Source: Galerina marginata
Lineage: Eukaryota; Basidiomycota; Agaricomycetes; Agaricales; Galerinaceae
Length of the DNA stretch: 64,000 nucleotides
NCBI GenBank assembly: GCA_023014335.1
Contig: JAECYW010000004.1
Coordinates: forward strand, 3,658,001-3,722,000
Reading direction: 5' to 3'
Position numbers and translations under genes: made by a program. This document shows positions 48,157 through 59,683 of this stretch, piece by piece. The notes below the pieces were generated by a model, which was not told the origin of the DNA, did not search any database, and saw only the letters and a program-made list of their open reading frames with translations. How positions within the stretch are numbered: the first letter of the stretch is position 1; each line of letters starts with the position of its first letter.

Positions 48157-49482
48157 ATGAGCTCGACAGCTGTAACAGAATTAGAGATTTCCCAACCGAT
48201 TCCCATACCACAAGCACCGAAACCACCCAAAAAACTCAAACCTGCAAGAAAGCAAGTGAAGCCAGGAGATGTCGTGAAGACGGAGACTGTGCAGACGGGA
48301 AAAGAGTACAGTAAGTCCAGAACTAAACCCTTTTGTTGGTGCTGAATTCGGATAACTGATATTTGGTTGCTCTTGAATAGATATCTGGTATAATAAATGG
48401 GCTGGAGGTGATCGCGAGGACAGCTATTCCAAGTGCGTACGCTTGAACATCATTGTTCGAAATAAGCATTCGAACTAACTTCGATTCTGCTAGCAAAACC
48501 AAATCCCAATCGCGATGCAACATCAAGCGGGACTCGGGCCTGACTCGCGCAAACACCACCGGGATGAAATACATATGCCTCTTTTTCTCGCGAGGGTGCT
48601 GTCCATACGGCTGGGAGTGCGAGTATCGGCATACGCTGCCCGACTCTACCGACAGCATGCCTGATAGCTCAAAGGACTGCTTCGCTCGAGACAAGTTTGC
48701 AGATTACAGAGACGACATGGGCGGTGTTGGCAGTTTCAATCGTCAGAATCGGACGCTGTATGTTGGCAGAATTAAGGAGACAGGAACGGGGCAAGAGACG
48801 GAAGAAGTCGTGGCGAGGCATTTTAGAGAATGGGGAACGATTGAGCGGAGTGAGTTTTACTTGGTCTTCCTTCTTGCTCTTTAATTGGTCTAACCTTTCG
48901 TTTTACCATTTAGTACGTGTCTTGCAGTACCGCAGCGTCGCATTCGTGACCTATGTTTCTGAATTCCATGCGCAATTCGCGAAAGAGTCCATGGCCTGCC
49001 AGTCTCTCGACAACGATGAGATTCTCAACGTACGATGGGCTACCGAGGACCCCAACCCCGTCCAAAAAGTTGCCGAAAAGAGGCGTCTGGTGGACATGGG
49101 ACAAGAAGCTATCAAGGCTCGCATGGACCCCCGCATTGTAGATGCTATGCGAGCAGTACGGGCTCTGGAAGACGGGCAGGAAATTCCAGAAGAGCAGGAC
49201 GATGAATATGCCAACGATGATGACGATGACGATGCTCAACCTGACCCGAAGAGACGGAGGATTGAGGACGGCCCTACTGCGTCGGTGTCACCACCGCCAG
49301 GACAACCAGAAGCACCCACCAATACTTCTGGTTTGTTGAACGCTGACACCTTGGAGGGGCTGAAATATTTCGCCGAAATTCGAAAACGGCATGGGGCTGG
49401 TGCCACGCAGCAGCGTGCGCCTCCCCCCGCCTCCACAGCAGGTCTTGGACTGGCAGGATACGGAAGCGATGATGACGATTAG
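48157..49482 (+). CDS. cwc2: Pre-mRNA-splicing factor Cwc2
   Basis: Seen: four exons (48157-48310, 48381-48432, 48494-48849, 48914-49482) give 376 aa in phase. The conserved entry EYNIWYNKWAGGDRED spans intron 1. A CCCH finger follows with Cys97, Cys105, Cys111 and His115 (CLFFSRGCCPYGWECEYRH), then an RRM from about residue 155 (TLYVGRI) to 215 (VAFVTY), then KVAEKRRLVDMGQEA and an acidic stretch with a KRRR basic patch. Known: Cwc2 (RBM22 in animals) is part of the Prp19-associated complex and contacts U6 snRNA at the catalytic core through a torus domain built from these modules. Nuclear; one of the best-supported genes here. It converges with TMA46, with 213 bases between the stops. Confidence 0.95.
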
Positions 49483-49695
49483 TAGTACCAACCACATGTA
49501 TATTTTACTTTAGACCGAAATTGTATCCTCACCTAGAGTATCTGGGCCTAATCGTTGTGGGTTTTGATGATGACGATACACTATTTTCGATGTGTCGTGC
49601 ATCCTGATAGTGTACAAGTACATTGGTAGTATGTATATGTGACAACTTGCATAAGGAGTGAAAGTCAAATGGGGCAAAATATGAGGTGATACCGT

Positions 49696-51110
49696 CTACT
49701 GAATTTCGCCACTACTGCCTGCGTCTGCGTGTGGAGCTCCATCGTTAAGTGACAGGTTGGCGATTCGCACATTCTCTGCTGCGAGTTCCTCCTCCTCTGT
49801 TTGCCGTCTGTACTGCTCCAAGTCCCAGTCGTCCGAAGAATCTCCATCGTCCTCGTCTTGGAACCATTCTGGGTTGTATTGGAACTAAAAAACATCGAGA
49901 TAGGTCAAATGGGTGGAGAAGCTCCGATCAAAGCATAAACATACCAAATCTCTTCCGCTCATACCACTGCTCTTTCCAGCGTTGCTCTGGAGGTCCTTTG
50001 CCTTTCTTATGGCTTCTTGCTCCGCCTCTTTCTTGTCCATCCTCGTCTTCTTCCACACGGCAAAGGTTTCTGGAGTCACGGGTGTGAGATTGGAGCCAAG
50101 TTTGTGTCGCTATGAAAAGAAAAAAGTATGAGGCACAAAAGTAACTTTTACGGACGTCAGGCGGCGTTACCTCAACTTCCAAGAATTCCTCCAGACTAAT
50201 GGTGTTGGCTTTCGCTGCATCGTCTGCCGCCTTCTTTTGAGACTTGAGCACGAAACCCGGTGGAAGCGCGTGTCGGTATTGACAATTCTCGCCGTTTGGA
50301 CATTCCCAGAACCAGCCAAACTTTTGGAGTTCGATGGCTTGGACAAAGTGCTTGCAGACGATCTGTGCAAAAGAGTTGAAATAGTAGTTCGGGGAAAATA
50401 CGAAAGTACGTACATCGGTAGTTGTTCGAGGGTTCCCTGCTTTTGAAAGAACGACACTCCGTAGTTTCTCTTCGTCCCAGTTCTCCATGGTATCTAGATA
50501 AAGTTTCATCCATTTTGTCCTTCGATCGTTCTTTGATATGAAAACGCACCTTCTAGCTTTTCCTCCCGACTATCCTCGTACAGATTCTTCTTCTCCACCT
50601 TCCGGCCTACATTCAGATCGTGGCTGAACTTGCACTTGTTTCCCTTCTCGCATGTCCCGGCTTTGAAGAAAGCGCACAGAACTGTCTTCGGGTCAACACC
50701 GAAAGGCACCTTCTGTGTCTGCACAGGCTTGAGCAGTGCCGCCTCCTCCTTCAAGCGTTTTTCTTCCTCGGCCTGGGCCTTCACACGTAGCGCTTTCTCC
50801 TTTTCCTTCTCGAGTGTTTCCCTCGACTTGCCCGACATGGAAGCCTGCTGTTGTATCCGGGCAACTTCAGCTTTGACTTTGGCCGATTTATTTTTCTGCA
50901 TGAGGATTTTCGTGAGTCTTCATCTCCATTACCAGGGGTTTGTCAGTGGGAGTTTGTAAGTTCAGGATACGAACATTTTTCATCCCAAAAGTCTGTATGT
51001 TTTCGCGAGTCAATGATCCTGTCCGTTGTGCACACAAACTGCGATCTGATTACCTTGTCCTCCTTGACTTTGCTGGAGGAACTCGGGGCTTGCTTTCCTT
51101 TCGGCGGCAT
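49696..51110 (-). CDS. TMA46: Translation machinery-associated protein Tma46 (DFRP/ZC3H15 family)
   Basis: Seen: seven exons (51110-51054, 50992-50975, 50895-50550, 50493-50414, 50362-50171, 50109-49945, 49884-49696) give 348 aa. The N-terminus MPPKGKQAP leads to TFGMKNKNKSAKV across an 18-nt exon, then a Lys/Glu-rich coiled segment. Finger 1 has Cys99, Cys107, Cys113 and His117 ([19 protein letters not shown]). [15 protein letters not shown] follows. Finger 2 is an extended CCCH with Cys170, Cys188, Cys194 and His198. The acidic C-terminus has [16 protein letters not shown]. Known: family members bind the developmentally regulated GTPase DRG1/Rbg1, stabilise it and associate with ribosomes. 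Cytosolic. All features of a full-length protein are present. Confidence 0.95.
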
Positions 51111-52840
51111 TATGGATGAAGGTCGATATCGGTGGTCGAAATGTGGAAAAAAGTATGTCTTGCGACTGCAGATGGCGGTTCCGGTGAATGTTTCTCAAGA
51201 ATGACAACTTTCGGGTCATGAGGCGGAGAGGAGGCTACACGTGATCTTCAATAAATTATCGGCCCGCTCAGTCAAACGCCTCGAACCCAACTCGAACCTC
51301 CACGACAACCACGAAGCAAGATTTCTACCACAAGAAACAAGATAAACATTAGTGTTATATGAGGAGTATTTTCTGGACAGCGTGTTTACAAATTTTTATC
51401 CCCAGGAGCAAGTCTCAAGCATTCAGCTCAAATTCAGCTCGATGAGTTTTGGCTGGAGCTGCTTTCGCTGTTTGCTGTGCCTCCCCATATAATTCGTCAG
51501 GACGAGATCCGACCCTACTGTAGTGGAAGTTGAATGTCTGTTACAATCTTGCTTTTGAGTAAACTATTGTATCCCAATTTCGAGTCCTCGATCAACGCCG
51601 CGATGTCCTTGACCTTTCAGTGTTCTATGCCGAAATTTAACGGAAAGAACGCAAGGAAACCTAAGTATTTCCTCTCTTACTATTATGGTGCGTGGACTGC
51701 TAATTCTCTGCATTATCCTTGAGTATATTTGTCTATTTACCTCTCCTGCCTAGGCTGCGTTATTCGATGAAGTCCTAGCTATATGTTTTATTGACGTTCA
51801 AGAGAATGACGGTCGGGGTCTCCTTGTAAAGTTGACAGACAAAAATGTCAGGCAACTCAGATTGTGAATTTGTCGAGGTTAAGCGGCTGATCATGACACC
51901 CTCACAGCAATTTTTCAGAGCAATGGCGACAAGATCATTGTCACCAACGTTCACAGCGGATCCTATCAACCTCCCCTTGGCCGCACAATTTTATGAAGAC
52001 ATGTCAAGTTTCTATTATAAATTTGAATGCCACTTTGCGGTGGGAGAGACGCACTCTTGTTTCTGGTTGGCGAGTAAATTTGATTGTTTGAAGAGTGGTG
52101 GATGGCTTAAGTTTTCCTTAACCTGTGAATTGTGTTACGATGGCAATTTGGTGGGGATGAATTCAGTGGAATGGGTCGTCAAAGTGCACGCTCCCCCGTT
52201 AAATATTAGGCAGTCATCCTGCTTACTTTTCTTTTTGGACGGTCATAGATTCGCTACTTTTGAGATTGTGGAGCAGAGTCGGGTTGGTTCGATTCGGCTT
52301 TCGGTTTAATTAGCAAAGACTGCGGGAGTGATTGTATCAACAAGAAGTCGGCCAGCGGAGGTTTCTTGCCGTCCGGCGAAAGCTAGAGGAGTTTGTGAGA
52401 CTTCTGTTGCCTTTCCAGCTCAGAAAAACCCATCATTTGTATACACGTGCCGAGGTTTTGGGATCGCTCTTAACATCCGTCCAACAACAACTCCAGCAAG
52501 CGAAACGTGATATATAATATAATATAAAATACGGCTGTTCAGAAAGAGTTCTACATAAAACGCTCAGCTTATATTTCTCATTTATTTATTCTGAGGCGCC
52601 CGGTCAATTCGAAGTTGATTCGAAGTAATGAATTACATACCCCGAGTACTTGTGCATAGCCACCGCGTCGACTTTTCCATATCGAGCAACGCAGATTCCC
52701 CATAAGGCAATTAGAAATCAATTACGGCAAAGTTACGCCCTCTCGTCCGCAGTACATGGCTTGTGGTATATTACGCAGTGAATTACGCAGTCAAATTTTG
52801 GCTGTTAAGTCTATACAGCGGGATTATAATAAAGGCAGAC
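51111..52840. other. Intergenic with one weak open frame
   Basis: The frame at 51845-52309 (+), 154 codons, begins MSGNSDCEFVEVKRL. It has no motif I recognise and no clear splice partner, so it is left as a possible hypothetical gene only. 52508-52531 is AT repeat. The rest shows nothing. Confidence 0.4.
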
Positions 52841-54422
52841 TCAGAAAAATCGAATACTGATTGGCTCCTTACCATCCACCAGTCGTCTGTGGACTATATT
52901 GCTCGTAAAAGAGGACCACTACAAGGCACTCGCTTGATGAGACGGAGAGAAATGTAAAAAAAAAAATTGCTTACCCCGTTACCAATAAACACGGCTGCTC
53001 GTCGTGCGATGGCCATGTCAACGATCATTCCAACCTCTTTCTGCTCCCGATCCAGTTCCAGCTCCCGAGTCGTAACGATTGTGGTCCAGCCATCTTTATT
53101 GAATTTTTCTTTCAACCCTTCGACCCACCCGGTCTTGTCGTTTGTAAGGAGAAATAATACGTCGAGGTATCTTGATTCCCCTGGTTTAGCTGCGCGAATA
53201 TAATCCTCCCGAGCGGTTTTGATCTTCTGCAAGATATCTTCGTCCGAGGGATAACAGTGTTTGATGTAGTGTTTAAGACCCTCTGGCGTAGGCTTTGCAG
53301 GTTCGTAATCAAGGGGGTGAACGAACTTGTCGGGAAGGAAGTCCAAGAGGTTCCAGCTGTAAAATGTCGAGTTCCATGTGGCGAAGTGCACGCAGGCCCC
53401 CTCATAATCGCCACGTCGTAAATGGATCGCAAGCATTCGGTCGTAAGGGTTCCATGAAGCGGGAACTTGTGGCCGGGGACCTCGCGGCATGAATAGGTAC
53501 TCGTTTCTGTCGACGGCCGACTGGACTATTGGTGATGTCGTCAGCAAACGACTAACGGGTGAATTCTTGAAGCTCTCCCATAGAGAAAGGACGCGAGTCG
53601 ACCCGAACATCCATATGTCAAAAACCTGGGAAACTGCATCCTCCTCAGGCGGCGCACCGTGAATTTCGACACACCGTTCCGGAGCGTCCAGCAATATCTT
53701 TTTCCAGGTGCTGAAAACAACATCGCCTGGACTCCAATATATAGCGGGCTTTACATCGTGCGTGTTGATGACGTGCCTCTCCGATGCAGGACAGACGACG
53801 TCGAACCACTCTTCTGAAATTGCGCGCGGGGCGTCGTCTTGAGGATCCCAAGGGCCACCGACGGGAGGACCGCGAAGAAGCGCGCTGGCCGGTGTGCGTG
53901 GTGGCCACGCGTATTCGCCCGCCTTGGGTTCGGGCCACGGGTAATGACCGGGAGCCCAGTGGTAATCTTGAAAAACGTAGGCTCGTTTCGATTCGTACGC
54001 CAGCCATGATTCCATGAGGCTGTCACTGTATTAGGGCATGGAATTATAGAGAGAAAATAGTGAATCACTCACACTTCATTCAAGAGGTTATTCCACCCCA
54101 GTTGCTGGTTCTGATTTCTGAAGTAAAGATATCTTCCTGTACGCCCTTCAGGAAATGGGAGGTCGAGGTTGTGCTGGGGTAAATTTATTTCCCATTGCCT
54201 CAGCTTCGTCCATGATGGTGGGCGGTCCGACTCGAGTGTAGATGAGCGTTGGAGGCCCAAGTCTTCGAACCTCCATGATGGCACAAAGTCCTTGAACCCT
54301 TGTATATGTCGCTTCCCGTGCTCTGAAAGAGAGTATAGAGCGACCAGGACAATAAATGAGACGACGGTAAGTGAAATCCACCGTCGGCGAATGAACCGAT
54401 TAAAAGTTGTTGAGTAAGGCAT
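52841..54422 (-). CDS. Type II membrane glycosyltransferase-like protein (O-fucosyltransferase-like)
   Basis: Seen: three exons (54422-54073, 54019-52975, 52918-52841) give 490 aa. I prefer ATG 54422, because it leaves a short basic cytosolic tail (NRFIRRRW) directly before a membrane segment (about residues 15-32); an upstream ATG at 54512 would add 30 residues. The lumenal part contains GRYLYFRNQNQQLGWNNLLNE, LMESWLAYESKRAYVF, FDIWMFGSTRVLSLW, the motif HLRRGD at about 316-321, VDMAIARRAAVFIGNG and, in the last exon, WSSFTSNIVHRRL. Known: H-x-R-R-G-D and the R/GNG-SS-TSN pattern recur in O-fucosyltransferase-like GT-B enzymes expanded in Agaricomycetes. The third exon was found by phase and motif: without it the frame runs into intron sequence. 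Likely Golgi/ER; acceptor unknown. Confidence 0.8.
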
Positions 54423-55818
54423 AAGGATGGTAGGGAAAATTCTAGAGTCACTGTCCGATTTAAAAATTTGAACGTTCAAAGGTATCCGCGGTTCACACTG
54501 CCTCACAGGCATCGTTTATATTTCTGACTCAGCTACCTGAATGCAATTTGCGAGATGCGAGCTACAAGGAGGTTACCTGTGATCTAGATAGTGAAATAAT
54601 GCGGATAGTGAACTAATGCGGAGACATAATTTCACGATCCAGATCGGACCTGTGTGGGTGCTGTTTCAGACGTTCTTGGGAATTTCTATGCTTCGAATAT
54701 GGGCTTCATTCGCCGTTGTTGTGGATAAATATGCGGGGTTCGAAATGAGAACTTCGTTGCCAGTACATCGGCACATAGCAAACTCAGAAAACCGTCCGTA
54801 CCTTTGAAGGAGCGTCTTAATTTTGGGGCAGGTCGCGGTGAGGGCTTCTTAGATATAGTCGTTCGTTCCGATAGAATGATATCTGCTTTGTACTCGAGTA
54901 CTTCGAGTTAAATCACGCTTTAGTCCCGGCGAACAAAACCGGACTCGGAGAATCTCTTCACGGGCGTTACTCGAGTGTTCATAGCTTCACACGATCGCAT
55001 TCGTCATATTTTTGGACTGTCGACTTCCATTCGCTGGTTTTGTCATGATGGTAGGCAGACACCGGGTTCTATGCTAAGGCATAAGATATATACCTGGCGG
55101 TTCGACGATGCTTCAGCAGCTTTTACGAGTTAAACTGGGTTAACAAGCACACAAAAGGCCAAATAGCATTCACAAAGTGGCTCAAGCCTCTTACATCGCG
55201 CTCTGGAAGCTCGCCACGGCTCCGCCATTGCCTGTGTACTGGACCCAGGGCCGGTATCCCGACATTTTAGTTTCAGCACCCGAAATGACTACTCGGGGGC
55301 GTTCTGGTGGAAGGCACGCAGCAATGAGGCAGTGAGAATACCATAGTTACTCTCCCGGACCGACGAATATTTATATTGTATGATACCTTAAGTACACCTG
55401 GCGATTGACTAACCATAAACATAGCTGACCAATAATACTCTACGTTAGACGACTACGGAAGGCCGCCGGTCAAATTCAAGAAGTGTCCACACAATGCTTA
55501 GTGGTTTTACCTGATTTTACTCAGCTCTCAAAATGAAGTTTGAAGGAAAAGCACAGTTGACGTAGCTGAGCCTAGTTGAGTTACTGTTGAGCTGGCTCAC
55601 GATCGTGATCGTCGCTGGACCAACAGGCCAGAAACGGAAATAAAACCCATGACCTTCGGCGATCAATAGAAACCCGAAAGCGCGCGATCACCGTTCAACG
55701 TTGAACGCTGGGTGTCTGCGGTTTCTTCCTCACGCAAGGGATCTAAGCTAGTGGTATTTATTCAGGCAGAACACTGAGGACAGAGCAGGACTCGTCGCCG
55801 AAAAAAACTGAAGTGGAT
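54423..55818. other. Intergenic
   Basis: No supported gene. A 64-codon frame at 54616-54807 (+) lacks motifs. Confidence 0.5.
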
Positions 55819-56388
55819 CAAGGGGGTGGCGGCATGTTGTGAAAATACAAGAGGTCTATTCCTAAAGGTCCAAGCCTCTCCGAATTCAAAAATTGAGGTC
55901 CGAAAGCATTTGAGTGAGCGGGTGAGGGTGCAGAGGGGGGGTACATTTCGTCGTTCCGGTGGCTGTGTAGAAACCTCCGCCGACGTCTGCGACCACAGGA
56001 AGTGAATTGATTGCCCCAATATTCTGCAGTTAGGTGCCGAGACTTCATCTGCCCCAATCCCGACGGTAATATTGAAGGTAATGGGAACGGTTGTAGAACT
56101 CGCCGCTTTCGGTAATTTCTCACATATGTTCCTCCGTGCAAAGACTTGCACGCAGAGCATCTTCCACTGTGATTAAAATGTTCGCGAGCTGACAGGTAGG
56201 TAGGCTGAGGCTATAGGTACAGGATTCTCAAAAATCCGAAGCCATAGGACAAAAAAACATATGAAAAAACATCGGAACTCGGAAAAATATACCTTATATA
56301 GAAGGAGGGGGAGGGGGGGGGGTCAGCAAAATCCCCGAAAAAAATTTAGGGAGTGTTGGTACATTTTCCACGTTCCGCCACCCCCTTG
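55819..56388. mobile_element. Second non-autonomous hAT-like element (570 bp)
   Basis: Seen: a 14-bp perfect terminal inverted repeat CAAGGGGGTGGCGG at both ends, flanked by a perfect 8-bp duplication AAGTGGAT at 55811-55818 and 56389-56396. It shares the first eight terminal bases and subterminal G-runs (near 55930 and 56305) with the element at 28006, but the interiors differ. Frames at 55762-56160 (-) cross its boundary and are not genes. It ends 225 bases beyond the stop of the F-box-like gene. Confidence 0.8.
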
Positions 56389-56613
56389 AAGTGGATACAC
56401 AGGATTAATGTTTTGGATGCACTGATCCGTCAATCCGGAAAGCGGGCCGGCTCAACCGCGGGAGAAATTCTCGGCAAACACACCCTTATCTCTTGCTCAC
56501 AGATAAGGACCAAGAATCCTAACTTGCCCTCAACTTTGACCTTTGTACCCTGCTATCGAACTTTACCCTACAGGCAGGGACGAAAAAGGGGTTATTTCCT
56601 TGACATATCCACG

Positions 56614-58041
56614 CTATCGAAGGCGCGAAAGAAAACAGTGACGAAACGGCAGCCGGTAAGTCAAATCTTTGTTGAGAGAGCTGGAGAACGAGCTGAAGGT
56701 TAATGTCAACAAAACTGACAGAACAGAAATCTTGTGCTTACCATTGCCCATCGGTTCCATTATCCCTTCTCGCCCGACGCCAATGAACAACACACCACGT
56801 GAATCCAAGTCGTTCAGTCCGCCACGTATCGACCCCCTGACTTGCGCCTCGGTCAGGGAGGCTCCAGCTTGAATTTCCACCGCAATCCTGACGTACTTCA
56901 TCCCAAAGAAAAGAAGCGCAAGCAGCGCCCGTTCAATGGGACGCCAGTCGATGCATTCCATGTTCCCATCAATTACTAGAAGAAACCCCAGGTCGACGGA
57001 TTCGAGAAACGAAGATTCGACGCTCTCGAGGAGTTTCGAAAGGTTTTCTTCCACAACAGAAGACGACTTGGTAAGTTTTAGACCCTCAATGCGCAATGTT
57101 TGCAGTTGACTCAGATTGGAAAAGTCGAAGGCATGGACGAGACCCTCTGTGAGGCGTTGTCAACAATGATAGCGTATATCAGGATATCTCGTACCCTTGG
57201 TCATTTCCGACGGTTTCCCCGATGCGAAACCAAGGGATAAATGTCGTAAGTTCTCTCCAGACTTCTTCAACGTGGTTCTGATGTACTCAAAGTGGTGTGC
57301 CCTGATATCTTGTAGCTTCAAATCCATTATTGATTGAGGACCCTCTCGGCTCGAAATGCTGCGCAACACCACTGGAATTGCGTCATCTGTCCCCAGCTCG
57401 ACCGACAGAAGATTATTCGACAAATGACTGGTCGTTGCTGACGCGATCGTGTGTTCGAGATACTTCATGAAGGTGATATTCGCGGTGAGGTGGTAAAGAG
57501 ATGGGAAGGAATTGACGATGCGGACAACCTCGCGCAAGTCGTGAAAAACGGCTCCATGGAATTCGAGTCGGTTGAGGTGGGAGAACTTGGCTAGACGCCC
57601 ACGGAGGGTGGTTTGTTCTGACGGGGACAGCGTCGTCCAGTCTACGTTTCGGACTTGGATTGACTTGACCTGGGCGAGACATGGAATGTGGGATTGAGAC
57701 ATAGCATCGCGAAACAATATCTCCTCGTCATTCTGAACTCCACCTCGATCTTCCCTTCCTTTGAGCCTCACCGTTCTCGAATCATCCAGCTCGATCCGGC
57801 TAATTTGGTTCACGAACGTGCACATACTCGAACTCGCGAGGTCGAAGAAACGCCGGACCCGCCATGGCCAGAGATGTACAGTCGAGAAGATGTGGTAGCG
57901 GCTGCGGATGAGCCATTCGGAACATACGACGCTGCAAGTGCCTAATGTGCGTATATCGGAATGCAAGTGGTCGATGATGGCGTCTGTTATTTCCCAAGGC
58001 AAGACGGGTTGCTGCAGCACTCTGAGGGCGGTAGTGGGCAT
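56614..58041 (-). CDS. F-box-like protein with degenerate leucine-rich repeats
   Basis: Seen: exon 1 58041-57195 and exon 2 from 57146, joined in phase across a 48-nt intron, with stop at 56614; 459 aa if read straight through. ATG 58041 starts MPTTALRVLQQPVLPWEITD; a longer frame upstream starts only at TTG. The segment PWEITDAIIDHLHSD...LGTCSVVCSEWLIRSRYHIF (residues 15-55) is the F-box-like opening of the very large Agaricomycete family; LRHLSL-like and LQTLRIEGL repeats follow. Odd: 56741-56667 has GTAAGC...AAAG borders and is exactly 75 nt with no stop, so it can be spliced or retained without frame change. Known: such proteins are presumed adaptors of SCF ubiquitin ligases; target unknown. 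Confidence 0.8.
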
Positions 58042-59683
58042 CGATGGATGTGAGATTCGTAAGGAGTATTTGGTTGTAAAAGAAAAGGTATGAGCCAAGA
58101 CCAGGATGCGATGGTGCAATCACGCCGCTGTGACACCACAAAGTCGACCACCGGAGCTTTCAAACCTCATGACAGCTCCTCCTTCGCTCTACATAAGTCT
58201 ACATACTGTACCTGCCATCGCTCGTGTCTGCAGACCATCTGACCACAAAAAGGCTTGTCATATGTCATATGAGTTAGCGCCCATTATAAGTAAGTACCCT
58301 CAATGTTCCGAACGGGCGTGACTCCTCTTTTTCACTCCGAAATGTGGGGTTAATATGCAGGTCCGGGGACAGAAGTGCCAGTGTGGGGGTGGGGTAATTT
58401 AAGATAATTCGGACCCCACAGTCAAGCTTAGAACCCTTGAGCACCACGTCCGTGGGATTTCCTGGGATTTCCAGGCCAAAGGACGTTACATAATTGGTCA
58501 CAAGGTCCGGAAAGGGTTCACGAGCCTTCTTCAAGTTCCTGTCGTTGCCATTTACAGCGCTCATTCTGTGCAGTAAGTCATGACCGTCGTTCGTGGTGAT
58601 GTTCCACTCAGCTAGCTTGGCAGGTTTAGCACGCTGCACTGTACGCACTTTCTCCCCGCATAACAACCCTCGACGAGCAATACTTCGGATAATCTGGGAT
58701 ATGTAGAAAATTACAACTCGAACGATTTGGTGAGGTGGGTTCAATACTTGGAGTCATTTATTTGGTGTGCTGATATTGGGCCCTCTACTAAAGAAGGAAA
58801 GCAGGTGTTGATATCGAGAGTCTTCACTTGGCGACTGCTACATCGGTAGGCATATTTCCAGAGAGCTCATCGAAAAGCTCAAGGCAAACACGCCCCGAAG
58901 GATCAACGAAGGATAGGAGGGTAATATACTTCCGATCATGCCTTTTTCCCGGAACGGGAATTATTTCTAAGTAAGGAAGTCAAATTGCAAATTCTGGAGT
59001 GGGACGCGGTACCGGGCCCTGGCAGCATCTCAGAAATGACGAATGGGAACCTGTGATCGAATAATCCAACGCACAACTCCTCCCGTTAGGCAAACGCATT
59101 GCTTAGGATCTGCATTTCTTGCCAGAATTTCGTTGCGGCGTATAAAGAAGGGACATCAGACCTTAGGAAGGCAACTGAACTTTATCACCGCGAGAGGAGC
59201 CACCTATCAGCGTAGTGAAAAATGCCTGCCCTATTGAGGAGCGGGGTATAAAGATTTTGTCAGGCCTTCTGCAGGCAGACTCTGGATGGAGCTCCTTGAC
59301 AATTCATGGACGATGCCCTTCGGATTGGCTGCAGTGCTTTTCCCAGACACGTTGCATATCACAATCCTCTGAGTATCCATATGACATAACGTTCAGATTT
59401 TTGACAGGTACGTACGCGACATGTAATTTTCGTCGTCAGGCAGGTAAATCCAGGTTCGAAGTTGGGTGGAAGGTAGGATAATTACCAACTCGGATGAGCG
59501 CTAAATACCTGGTATCAGTGGTATGCCGTCCACATCTGTCATTAACCCCTGGACAACTATAGCCCGCTTCGGATATGTTTGCGAAGCAGCCCGCAGATTA
59601 TGTACTAAGTAGAGCGTAGAAGCTGAAATTATTCGGAGGACGTCAACATAAATATCGCTGCCTTCCAAGCCTGCTGTTGTGAA
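58042..59683. other. Intergenic, weak open frames
   Basis: A 156-codon minus-strand frame at 58274-58744 has no motif and no splice partner. 59501-59746 (-) overlaps the next uncertain region. Nothing called. Confidence 0.4.

Noticed and set aside
55762..56160. 132-codon minus-strand frame
   Set aside because: It crosses the boundary of the 570-bp transposon and reads through its terminal repeat.
58274..58744. 156-codon minus-strand frame upstream of the F-box-like gene
   Set aside because: No domain, no splice partner, and composition like the surrounding non-coding DNA.
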